NCBI GenBank assembly: GCA_949358305.1
Contig: OX442316.1
Span: 18,600,001 to 18,664,000 of the forward strand
DNA from: Strigamia acuminata
Taxonomy: Eukaryota > Arthropoda > Chilopoda > Geophilomorpha > Linotaeniidae
Direction of reading: 5' to 3'
DNA length: 64,000 nucleotides
Positions 50,455 through 61,731 of the stretch are shown one piece after another (positions within the stretch are counted from its first letter, which is position 1; the number at the start of each line of letters is the position of its first letter). The position numbers were made by a program, and so were the translations under genes. The notes below the pieces were generated by a model that was given only the letters and a program-made list of their open reading frames with translations, did no database searches and was not told the origin of the DNA.

Positions 50455-50476
50455 GCAAACCAAACATTTGGTTTGC
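50455..50476. repeat. 22-base palindrome
   Basis: GCAAACCAAA, two bases, then TTTGGTTTGC: perfect 10-base arms, with further TTGGTTT copies on both sides. Confidence 0.85.
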
Positions 50477-51425
50477 TAAACAAATTTGGTTTCATTCCTT
50501 CTCCAAAATATTTTGCAATCCGGGTTTGTCTTGAGAATGCCGATTATTAACCTTCCTCTTTAATTTAGGCTTATTTTTAATAAACATTAATTAATACACA
50601 AATTAATGTATTTACTGGAGCTGGAGTGTTAGAGGCCTGGAACGTGTGCTTAGTTGCCATTTATCTGTTCTCACTCAACTGCCACGTGTATTGTTCTAAA
50701 ACTAAAATAATTATGGCTAGTTATTTTAAAATGTCACAGCAAAGTGAATAATTTTTTTTACATTCTGTTTACATAGTGAAGGAAAGAGTCGGTGAGAAAT
50801 ACGAGTGCACCTTTTTAAGTGTGGCGTTGCCGGCTACTTGGCCCTCTTAGCGAGTTAATAGAGTAAATTGTCATTTGGTAATACATTAAGCTCCTTAGAA
50901 ATGCATTCGAGTTTGCAATAGGTGGCGCTTTTTGAGCCGATAAAACTTGGGCAATTTTTGCACCCACCCGTGTGTAAGTCACGCACCAATTGCATGTGTT
51001 TGCTCATTCTCAACACCCAAAAATTGATTTTTAATTTATCATTTATTATTTTTTGGATTAGAAAATCTTTGTTCGGCACTGTTGTCACCAAACACAAAAA
51101 TGTTTTAAGTTCTTCGGTCGTAGATGTTTTTAATTTGGAACGCGTTTGTTTTGGGAGTTGCACCGAACTAGGCAACATTTAGGATTAAATGGGAAGATTA
51201 AAGACAAAGAAAGATATGTAAAGCAAAGCCTTATAAAAGTTGCATCAGAAACCGGAAAAGAAGTGAATTTAATTTGCATATTTAAATAATAACATTGAAA
51301 TTCACACTTGAGAAGATGAAGATGACGATGCAACGTGCAACCGTGGTGTGTACGACACGTCAGATTGATAAGCGAGGAAATTCAGTCGTTAAAAGAGCGA
51401 ACATAGAGTAATTACCTGCCAACGC

Positions 51426-51445
51426 GGGGAGGGGAGGGGGAGGGG
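51426..51445 (+). other. G-quadruplex motif
   Basis: Four runs of four or more G separated by single A residues, a canonical quadruplex pattern on the sense strand of Dscam intron 1. Formation in RNA or DNA is a prediction. Confidence 0.7.
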
Positions 51446-53064
51446 AGTCGGAAGTGGACATTTAAAAAAAAGTTTGATGTCGGTTTTGTGGGAAAAGTTT
51501 TTGCTTATACGGTTTATTATTCGGACGGTACACTCAAGGCGGCAATTGGCTTAGTCTCAGGCCTGTGCCAATTAAAGAGGAGAGAGAGACTGCAATAAGT
51601 GGTCAGCGAGTCTGGTTTGAGTACGTGCAGAGATTCCGCTGTGAGTTTACGCTCTTTGCTTGTTTACGAACTCAACTGTTGGGCTGCCACTCATGTGCGG
51701 ATAGGCTTGACTGCAGTGTAGTCGTGGCGTGCGTGCATCTCGAGTGTTTACATGCGTGGAAATGGTGATTGAATCTGTGGATTTTTTTTATTCGAAGATT
51801 ATTGATTTTAGCCTGCTTTCAAATAGAAGGGTTGTTGAAGGAATGATACTTGTTGTGATTTTGTTAAATCGCGCCCGCCGTGCCGCGCCGCGCCGCTCGG
51901 GGATGATTGATTAGCATTTGTGGATTTTCGTTTGGAAAGTTTGCCGAGTGGTTTGTGCACACGTAAGAACGAATGGATTTATTTGGTCAAACTGACATGT
52001 TGACGGATGCTGTGAAATGACCTTGCGTTTGATATTGGTCAAGCAAATTCCCAGCATTGAGTCACGTAAACGACCTACGGTCACATCTGAACATCCAACA
52101 CGAATCTTATGGGTCGGATGTGGTCAAAATTGGCAAAATAGTTGTTCACGTGCTGCGATGAAGTATTTGATCGATTTTTAAGTTGAGGTTTCGTTTGGGA
52201 AAAATTTTGAGTGCGAAAGGGAATTAATCATGTCTTTATTGTGCAAGGATTATGCTAATGTGTTTTTTCCTTGGAGGTCATTTCGGCAAAGACATTTGCG
52301 AAATAAAAAACGTTGAAAGAGAGAGAGAGGCGGGAAAGAAGGAAAAAATAAAAGTGAATTACATGAAAAGTCTAATGAGCCAAGTGAGCCGCTAATAACT
52401 TTCTCGCAGACTAATGAAGCAGGTAAATTAGCTTAGTGTCAAGTTCTTTACTTTGTTTGTAAACAGAAAAAATAAATTTTAAACACGAAAAAAATAACTG
52501 TTTTTAAAGTAAATTTCACAATCTTGAATTTTTTTTTTTTTGTATTGTGGGCATTATAAAAATGGTGCCTTTTTATACTTTTTTAAAGGGAATGTGCCTA
52601 TTTGACAGTTTTTTTTCTTCTTTCAAATCGAGAAATTTCTTTTCTAGAGAAAGATAAATTTTTTCGAAAGTTTTGAAAAATTGGGATTTTTTTGTGAGAA
52701 TATTTTTGATAAAATTTGCACAAATTTGAGATTCTTTCTGGAAATGTTATTTTATGCGGTAACAATTTGCGAATGAGCATACATAGATATGGTGGTGCTA
52801 GATATGCTCTTTGGTTGTGCGCGTGTTCAGTGACAACTATGGCATTAAAGTCGGTAGCCGACGGTTGGAAATTCGTTGCACGTCGTCCACGCACAATTCT
52901 TCGCGTTTGTTCGCTGCAGGGTTTGTCGAGTTTGCATGATGAGAACAAGGAAATGTAGGCTGGGATTATTCCCGCACTCGCACAACTTCTGCTCCGAATG
53001 CCAATCGACATGAGCAATGAGCATGACCTCCTTTGTTTTGCAAATTCTACCCAATATTATAAAA

Positions 53065-53100
53065 CCGAAGCCGAAGCCGAAGCCGAAGCCAAGCCGCCGA
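53065..53100. repeat. GAAGCC hexamer repeat
   Basis: About four perfect CCGAAG units and a degenerate fifth, roughly 500 bp upstream of Dscam exon 2. Confidence 0.9.
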
Positions 53101-53253
53101 AGAAAACAAATAGCAAGCTAAATATTCTCCTTTAATCGAAATTCCGAAGAATGTTTCGAATCAAACATTGTTTTGGCGAAAATCCCCACGCTTGCGGTGA
53201 AAAGACATAATTCCGATATTTGACTATTCACGTGACTGGAGCGACGGGGGGAC

Positions 53254-53284
53254 GGGGAAGGGAAGGGAAGGGAAGGGAAGGGAA
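53254..53284. repeat. GGGAA pentamer repeat
   Basis: About six GGGAA units, roughly 300 bp upstream of Dscam exon 2. Confidence 0.95.
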
Positions 53285-53595
53285 GCAATGGGGGAAGAGG
53301 AGAGGAGACGACTCTCTTTCTTGTTGTCAGAATTTCATTCCCGGAGGAGATAAAAATCTTCTCTGGCACCGTTCTTTCTCTCCGAGAGACGCCATATGGT
53401 GGTGATTGTAAGAAAAAGGATCTAGTTTGGAATACTGATGAGATAAGATGGCCCCAGGGCTAATGGACACTCTTTAGAGCAAAATGAAGATTGACTGTTT
53501 TTACTTAACGGTGTCACATTTATCTTAAAATTTGATAATAAAAAAAAAATCTGTTTTGTTTGTATTTATTTTGTATTTATTTTGTTATTTTCCAG

Positions 53596-53913
53596 GTTTG
53601 ACGGCAACTGAGGCCGAGGGTCCGTCGTTCTCAGTGGAGCCTCCGAGTTTTGCGGATTTCTCGAATAATACGGGGATCCGGTTGCCGTGCGCAGCTCAGG
53701 GCCATCCAAGTGCCGAAGTGTCGTGGATGTACATGGACGGGACTCGAATAACGAGCGTGGTGCGTCTTCGACACGTACATCCTAATGGAACGTTAGTGTT
53801 GCTGCCGTTCAGAGCCGAGGATTATCGGCAAGATGTTCACGCCACCATCTACAAGTGCAGGGCTTCCAATCAAGTGGGTGTCATCGTTAGCAGACCCGTC
53901 AGACTCAGAGCTG
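53596..53913 (+). CDS. Dscam: Dscam-family cell adhesion receptor, exon 2 (complete Ig domain 1)
   Basis: The exon encodes residues 17-122 of the protein, the N-terminal Ig domain of Dscam. Family-typical features in order are EGPSFSVEPP (24-33), FSNNTG (38-43), the first Ig cysteine C48, the core tryptophan W60, DGT (64-66), PNGTL (79-83), FRAEDYRQDVHA (88-99), the second Ig cysteine in YKCRASN (102-108) and SRPVRLRA (115-122). Two N-glycosylation sequons are present, NNT at 40 and NGT at 80. A T-rich tract with TTTCCAG gives a clear acceptor before 53596, and CTG followed by GTAAGA gives a clear donor, again phase 1. The frame extends upstream from 53532 but that part is intron. FRAEDYRQ-VHA and SR-V-(V/L)RA are diagnostic of arthropod Dscam. 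In this family Ig1 contributes to the outer horseshoe of the homophilic receptor. VVRLRHV in place of the usual VPGLR, and CRASNQVG, leave open whether this is a Dscam1-type gene or a Dscam2-4-type paralogue. Confidence 0.9.
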
Positions 53914-56900
53914 GTAAGAATTTACGTCTGTTTGCTTTTCGGATGCGACATTCCGCTTTGTTTACCTGTTTTAACAACTTGCCAGATGCTGGCTGGCATG
54001 GAATTAACCAACGGTCGTTCTTGTTGTTGTTGATGTTGTTTTTGAAATTTTCAATTTTGTAATTATTAGCAACATCACCAGATGGTTGAGTGAGGGGAAA
54101 GGAGGCAGATAGGTTTTTATTTTAATTTATTACAAGAGAGAGAGGGATGTGAAATTCTAATAAAATTTCAAAATTGAAGTGCGATTGGAAATGTAAATGT
54201 AGTTATTTGATTAAGAACAGGACAAGATGTTAGTTTTTTCTGTTTGTTTTCGTTATTTGCTCAGGGGTTTGAATTTCACATTAAATGCGCTCAAATGAGT
54301 TCCTGGAAAAGATCCAGAGCTGTTTGACGAAATATTGCAAATGTCGAAAAACATGGTGAGTTTTTTTTTGTAAGAAAAGTATTTCTTGGAATACGTGATA
54401 TATTAAAGGGAAACATGGAAATATCGACCAGCTGATTTGATCTTATTCTCCTTCTTACATGGGATAGAGTTGTTATCTCTACGAGTCGTAAAAACGCTCA
54501 ATTAATCATCTGGCAAGGCGATAATCAGACGTCATTAATCTTGATGCTAGTGGGTCTCATCTGTTGGAAATGTGGAAGGATGTTGTCCTTGCTCGTCAAA
54601 TTGATTCTAACTCTTGATATTGGTAAACAAATTAAAGACCGCGCGCACTTGGTGTTGCCAAGTGTTGACGAAATCATAACAATAGTTTGCTTAATTTTAA
54701 TTTTAATTGAAAAGTCGAGTTTGAGTGGTGTGGGGGTCAACAACATTGATTGCCAAACTCATTAGGAAGATGCGAGTCGGTCTAAGGTTGGTTGTGACAA
54801 GGTGTGTGCTGGCGTAGCACTCGTGTCGTTAATTAGCCCCAGTGAGTTTTACATAAGAGGTCTGCAGAGGGGAAAGGGAGCGCCGGGGACCGTGAGGAAT
54901 TGATCATAGTTTTATCGCGTCTTGTAAATTAGCTTGACATGACAATTAACAGGCGTTTACTTTACTAAGACGTTATTTTTAGCTTGTCGTTTTTAATTGC
55001 TCTTGCTTTTTCTTTCGTGGTAATGGAAAGGAGCAGTTTTTTCGAGGCGAAAAAATGTTTGTTTTGAGGGAAAGCCAGATTCTTTTTTTATTGCACCCGT
55101 TTTGAGATTTAACGCAACGTTGGTTCGTGTCAACGTAGTAAGTGATCATCAGCTTATCGCAATTGGTTTTTGAAAGATTGTTTCGTGAGCCGAGAGGTGT
55201 TAGGAAACAATGCTCGAGGTTGCACGCGCGAGGCGATTGTGCTTGGAATTGGACGATAGAAATCACAATGGACTTGACTCGCTGGACATGGCAGTTTTTT
55301 GAAGTTCCACGAACACAAATGACGCCGATTCTAACGCAATCTATGGGAGAAAGATTGGGTAATCCGGCATTGTATGCAGAGACGTGAACGGCGATTACAC
55401 TTAATACACTTCTACATTGGTGTCAGCAGTCTCTAGCTAAATCAAGCATTAAGGAAGTTAAACGAAATGTGTGAATGTCGTTTAGTGATTTTTACCACAT
55501 CTGCAGTGCTTAATTAAATTTCCCAAATTCGAATCAATGTCGAACACTGGACATTTGTTCTCGTTAGATGAAGCGTTGTTGTAACTTGGAATGTTCCGAA
55601 AATGCTCGCTAGATGGTGCTGGAAAATAAACATGGCGCTTGAAAATGAAGCTCGCAGCAGTCGTAAGTTGTTTAATTATTCCCTTATTGATTGGTTTTCT
55701 CATTGATGAATTGAAAGTTTTCGAGGCGAATGTAAGGAAAAGATGAGAAAAGGAGCCGTTGGCGTTTATGGTTGAAATTACCCAGTTCAATATGAATTTC
55801 CATCTCATTTGCAGTTGCGCTTGGGAAAATCAAATACCTGCTCTCAGTCTTCACGCTCGAAAAGGTGCAAAATGATTTCATTTTTGAATTTTGAACATCA
55901 CTGTCTCTTTAAGTGAAATTAGTTGCACATTTTTTTTTTAAAATATGAAAATGAAAAGTAATTTAGAAAGAACGGTGAAACAATTAGAGATGAAAATTAA
56001 AGCTGATTTCTAATTCCTTTGGCAATTACAAATACCGGTGCCTTTGCGACTTTTTTTTAAAGAAAAAAAAATTAATTTGGAAGATGGAATTGCTATTGAT
56101 TTTTTACCATCTTTTAACAGTTTTTTTTTCTTTTTTCATTTTTTCCCGCGCGCTTTTAACTGGAAATGTAAAACAGAAAAAGAGGTTTTAAAGAAAACGT
56201 TAAAAGTTAGGTGAGGAAAAATTACGAGCAGGTTAATGACCTCGTAACCACTTTGTAATCTCTACCGGCTGAAATGAAACTGCATTTTTTAACGTGTTTC
56301 TAGCAAAACAGAAGCGAGAAAAAAAAGTTCTCATTTTTTTTCTTCTTACTATTTTTTTATTTATTTCTTGACGGACGATGGCACTGCTTCGTCCACGGTA
56401 TTACCCCATAAATTGCTTTTATCGTGCACCAGAGAAATTTTCTCGCTCCGAGTATTCTCATAGTCCGAACACCAATAGTACGAGCAACAGCGCTCCAAAT
56501 TATCCTCACCATTTTCCATCTCGTCTTCAGCTTCGTTTCCCTTGTTACGGGTGACTAGATGGCATCTAGTAGAGGATAAGAGAGTTCAAAGTCAATTTTT
56601 CTACTTCTGGGCCCTTCATAAGGCCTTTGGGAATTAGAAATAGAGAAATCGATCCGTACCTATCAGCTGATTGGTCCAATTTTTTCATCTCGTCTTCCCT
56701 TCTTCTCTTCTTCTCTTCTTTTTATTGTTGTTTCTTGCGTGTGTTGCTTATTTTTCATTTTCTTCCGCTTGATTGGTGTATTGGAAAATGTTGTCTTGAG
56801 AAGTGGATTTTTTTCCCCGTTTTCTTTTCTGTGTTTTTTTTTTATTTTATTTTTTTGTTGTTCCGATGTGATTGCACGGACCCATCGGAGGCTCAGAGTC

Positions 56901-57261
56901 AGGGACGTGCCGACTCGGTAAAGGAGTTTTGTGATCACCTTGTTGGCTTGGGAATTACTTATTCCATCAGCAGTGGTTAGACACTAGGGGCAATTCGTGG
57001 TCACCTTTTGCTTTTGTGTTAGGAGCTAGTCATCGATTTGGTTTCGAATACGACACGTGAAGCTACAAATTAAAGCTTTTGGTTTGCGACGCGTTTTTAT
57101 TAGTATTGTGCGGGCCCTTTTGATCCCTCTTTTTCTTTGACTTTCCTCTAATTACTTTTTCCTTTTTATATCTGCTTTATATTTATCCACGAGAACATCT
57201 GGTTTTTTTATTGAGATAAACATTCGGTGCATTGGAAGTTTCTGTTTGTTGTTTTTGCTGT

Positions 57262-58147
57262 TTCTGTAATCAGACAAAAATAATGCAATTGCTTTCTTTT
57301 TTTTTCATTTTTCATAGTTTAAACATCGAATCACTTGATCCACGATCAAGCACTTGGAAATTTAGCACCGTGTAATCTTCTTCCAGATCAGATTAAAATG
57401 ATTTTCTTATTGAAAATTTTCTCTTCGCATCGGACAAAAGTAATGCAATTCAAGGAAACGGATTTCTGTTAAAATAACTAATATTTTGTGGTAAAACCTT
57501 TCACTAATACAGAGTTGGGCATCTGCTTGATATAAACATTAATAATCTGTCAAATTGCTCAAACGAGAATGTTTGTTTATGTCCCACAAATATATCCATT
57601 TTGCTTAGGTTTTCGGTCAGGTTATTTATTTATTTATTTATTATTTTTTATGCATGTCGATGAAATGCAGAGACTGAGTGGCTTCCTTCAAAACATGAAA
57701 TTTGTGTTTTTTTAAAAAGGCCACTTACGACTTTAAAATTTAAATGTATGTTTTGGATTGTTTTCATTGAAAAACGGGCAGCGATGAAGTGCCTCTGGCT
57801 TGTCCTACCGTCATCTAACACTAGACTAAGCCACCCATAATGCTTTCTATTCGATGAACACGACTTGCACCAAATCTTAACACATTTTCCATCATGTATC
57901 GCAATTGTTGCCACAATATAATGCTAATTAAAATCAGCATTTATTAGACATAAAATATGCAGATTTCCGGGATCAGGTGGTCCGCAAATGAAGAGAAAGT
58001 ATCCAATAAAAAAAATCTAAGCTGGAGCAAGATTACATAACACTAAATTTCTATTTACGGTATTTTATATCTGGGTAAGGTGATTTGGTGTTTAAACTAT
58101 AAAAAATGAGAAAATTGAACCAGTTGCATTACTTTAATCAAACACTG
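57262..58147 (-). mobile_element. Decayed Tc1-like DNA transposon
   Basis: The right end reads, on the minus strand, TA then CAGTGTTTGATTAAAGTAATGCAAC (to 58147). At the left, GACAAAAATAATGCAATT (57273-57290) recurs as GACAAAAGTAATGCAATT (57433-57450). Two binding-site-like direct repeats about 160 bp apart fit the IR/DR layout of Tc1 elements. On the minus strand at 57765-57742 is ENNPKHTF, matching the DN.PKHT catalytic-region motif of Tc1 transposases. It is followed after a frame change by a KHKFHVLKEATQS-like stretch where VLEWPSQSPDLNP is expected. Several frameshifts and the short length, about 0.9 kb, show it is dead. The left boundary is approximate. Confidence 0.65.
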
Positions 58148-59027
58148 TAGCTTTTTTGGTGGTGAATGCGTCATCTGGAAGCATCGTAACAATTATACAA
58201 CTCGATCTAACTTTAGTGGCAGCCATTTTGAATTTGGTTGTAAAAACCGCTTGGAAAACCACTCTATATATACGTAGTTGTAGCTGTGCTTTTGCAGTTT
58301 TTGATGATGGTTTGTGGATGTTTGAGGTGTCCATTCTGTTTGTAGAAACTTTGAATGGACCTACCGTATACCGTATTGATTTTTGAAGCTTACGTTTCAA
58401 TGTGTGAAATTAATTTCTTGATAATCATTTGCCAGTTTAAAATCAATAGCGATGTTCAACATTGATGACAGTTTGTAGCGAGTTCATAAAAGATTTTAAA
58501 GGTGTTTATTGTCAATATTTGATCAAACTAAAATGATAGGAATTTTTTTCGCAAATATTTGTTCAACAATTTTTTTGTTTGTCGTCGCTTAAAGTGATGT
58601 AAATATTATATCATCTCAATTTGGTATTTCGGAATTAAAATGTTGCCATTTTATGGCAGCCATCTGGGGCTGAATTATACTCCGTAATACACATTGGTGG
58701 GCTTAACATGTTTTAGAACTTCATAATTCATATAGATTTGTGGCTTTAAATGTATTGTGCAACGACTTATTTTCCATTCGGTTGAATTGAATTAATGAAT
58801 GTTTGATGTTGGTTTTAGTTGCCAATGTTTGCACAGGTTTCTTACAACATTATCGACTGAAAAAAATGACTTATTATTCTTGCATTAACAATTTTTGTTG
58901 TTATGGTACAATGTAGGTAGCATATTGATGGATAATATTGCTTTGTAATCTTTATAAAAACATTCTATTTTGTAAAGAATTCTTTTATTAGCAAATATTG
59001 AAGGCAAACAAATTAAACGTGCATGTC

Positions 59028-59085
<58 letters not shown>
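59028..59085. repeat. ATT trinucleotide microsatellite
   Basis: About 19 uninterrupted TTA units, the longest pure microsatellite in the window. Confidence 0.97.
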
Positions 59086-61705
59086 GAATATCCAGAAATG
59101 TATTTGAGATAAGAGATTCCGAACTCATTGATCGCGAGGTTTCGGTATTGAACTTTGTATGGCGGGGCGAGTTTGAAAAGTCCAAGAGATAGGAACATTG
59201 ATAAATTTCTTGTTTGCTCTAAATTGACTTTATCCTTCTTAAAAACGAGGGGAAAAAAATTCTGTCGGTCCAAGTTCTTATCAAAGGATTCGAGTCTTTC
59301 GAAATATAGTTAGAAAAATATTTTTTTTTTCTTCTTTTCTTTGGGTCGTCGAGAGCGGATAAGGAAAATCGGATTCCACCATAGCGCATACATATAGCGT
59401 TATGCTTTAATTTTCTTTTTTTGCCTTCTTTTTTTGGTTTATGCGAGTGTAAAAGGGTTATGTTAGGAGATATTATTCTTGTTCACAGCCCCTCCATTAC
59501 TTGACGCTCCATCCAATTAGGTCTTAAGTTTTGCCCTGCAAAGCCCAAATGAAGATTCTTTGGCTCGTCGCCAATAAAGCTTAAATGGCGATGAAACTTC
59601 TTGGGGAAAAACGTGGAAGGAATAAATAGGGATGACGGATGGTGGCCATGAAAAATGAACTAAATGATTATTTTGAAGAAGAAAAAAATATCCAATTTTG
59701 TATAATTTTTTTTATTTTTTTGGGTGGGTGTTATGTGGTCCGGGAGACCTTGTTTGGAATTGTTAAGCAGCAACGTGGCTGTGATGGAGCGGAATTGAGG
59801 GTGGGAAATAGTGGGCACCATGTGGAGCACCATCCAGTAGCAGAATGGGGAGATAAATGTCAAAGTGAGGAACTGAAGAGCGCAGACAATGTCGCATTCA
59901 GTTGTGGAAATTTTCAGTGCCCTCTCAAGAGAGATAATAAAACGGTAATAACGTGACATCCAAAAATATAAAAATTGAATTTGAGCATAGATTAGTGTCC
60001 GACTTTTCGTGTCGAATCGTTGGCAGCAGACTGTAACTCGATAACGAGGAAACGACATCAGTTTTGACATAAGGTGGGCGCGCTGAGAAATTCAATAAAA
60101 CTTTGTTTATCTGCATGAAAATTATACAGTAGGTGCTTCGAAAAGTATTTGAGCGTGCACAGACTGGCGAGAAGATCGATAGGTTGGTCTATTAAGAATT
60201 TACGCATTTAAACCGCGAGAAATTCTTAGAAAACATACGCAATGAAAGCATAACTGTTATTTCGATGGCAATATATTATTTCCGTGGTGTGGCGCTTCGT
60301 GTTTCTAACTGAAGAATATCGTTAAATTGATAATTGGTTATTTTTTTCAACGTTAATTTGTGCGTTGACGTGCGGGGAAGTGTTTGTTTTCTTCCCTTTG
60401 TGCATTACACGTCAATGTCAACAACGCATCCAAGTTTTTCTTTTTCCACTCTGTCAGCCGTGTTTGGTTAGTATAAAAGTGTGGACGTGGGTGATGATGA
60501 CATGTCTGGGTTGTCCTTTGACACGGAAGAATCAATGAGGAGTCAGACAGCAGAAATGGGGAAAGGTTTGAACTTTTCTCAACTCTTTATCTCGTTTCTT
60601 CAGACACAAAGTTTGCTTCGAATCATCTTCACCTCCACCTCCACCTCCTCCTTGTGTGAGCCACAAAAAATGACTTCCGTTCAACTCGGGCGCACATTTC
60701 GTTTTTACTGCACGAATTTTTACGTTTCTTCTTTTTCTCTCTCTCTCTCTCTCTTTTTACATCTTTTATTCTTTCTGCTCTGCCGCTGGAACCATTTGGA
60801 ACCATTTGCAACCATTTGGAGCATTTGCCACAAATTAAGGATCGGTGCTAGAGATTAAAGTTTAAGACGAAACGAGGTCTGTTTTGTTTTGTTTGAGTCT
60901 TGTGTGTTAACAAGATGAAAGATCGTGGAGTTTGAATTGTAATTCCTTATCGTTGGCACGCACCGAAACCTCATTACTTAGTTGGTGCCGTGGAACTGAC
61001 CTCGTTGCAGTGAAACTGGTGCGTCGCGAAGCGATTAGACGGAGTAGTCGCTTGCTTGGACACTTGGTCCTATCGAAAACTGTATAGTGTATAAAGCACG
61101 GCGTGCGCATCGAAGGCTTACTACGAGTGTTTAGTGAAAAATCGTTAACCCGTGACCATCTGCATCGCGCACTGGCCGCAATGCCGAACCGATGACGGGA
61201 ATTTGATTCGATGAAGGAATATTCGCAGACCTTGGTCTCTTAGGTGCGGGTTAAGTTTTCAACGCGAATTAATCCTGCTTTGTGGGAGCCCGAGTGAACA
61301 GATGGCAACGCTCTCTCTCTCTCTCTCTCTTCTATTCGGCTGACCTAACATTAGTCACTAGTTTCTAATGTGCCACGTTTCTAATGTTGGTTGCGTTTGC
61401 TGTTAGTTGCTTTCTTTATTTGGTTGCTCTTCTGCTCCGCTTGTGTGACAGACGACAATTAATCAAGCGCGGCTGCACAAAGAGCGAAATAATATTTCTA
61501 CCTTTTTCATTCATCATTCACCTGCTAATGAATAAAATGTTTGGAGCGGGGTTATCAATTGTGCGGAGGGAGATTAGTCGTCGGGATGGTGTCGAGGGCG
61601 AAGCTGAAAGAAGAAGAGACATCAGTCTTGTTGCGTGATTGCTTAGGAGAAAGGTTGCATGTCGTTAAGTGAAGAGTTGGGTGTTGTGGGGGTGGCGAGT
61701 GAGGA

Positions 61706-61731
61706 GAGGCGAGGCGAGGCGAGGCGAGGCG
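61706..61731. repeat. GGCGA pentamer repeat
   Basis: Five GAGGC units in a G-rich patch of Dscam intron 2. Confidence 0.95.

Larger units (their letters stand above)
37227..53595 (+). other. Dscam intron 1 (16.4 kb)
   Basis: The intron begins GTAACA and ends TTATTTTCCAG. A possible branch point CTTAAC lies at 53504-53509, followed by a T-rich stretch that includes two copies of TTGTATTTATTT. Inside are a pair of inverted coding-like segments (45823-46053), a tandem duplication (49560-50068), a 22-base palindrome (50455-50476), a G-quadruplex motif (51426-51445), a stepped pentamer repeat (42501-42540), a GAGT run (44215-44241), a GAAGCC run (53065-53100) and a GGGAA run (53254-53284). I see no conserved exon or RNA gene in the rest. 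Open frames here, such as 42402-42788 minus and 44613-44966 minus, have low-complexity or unrecognisable translations. Confidence 0.7.

Noticed and set aside
53532-53595. Open frame running 5' into Dscam exon 2
   Set aside because: It is T-rich intron sequence ending in a clear TTTCCAG acceptor, and the translated hydrophobic stretch is an artefact of the pyrimidine tract.
53914-54062. Open frame continuing 3' of Dscam exon 2
   Set aside because: A strong donor GTAAGA follows SRPVRLRA at the expected Ig1 boundary, and the continued translation has no Ig character.
58988-59273. Frames encoding poly-Ile or poly-Asn
   Set aside because: They are translations of the ATT microsatellite.
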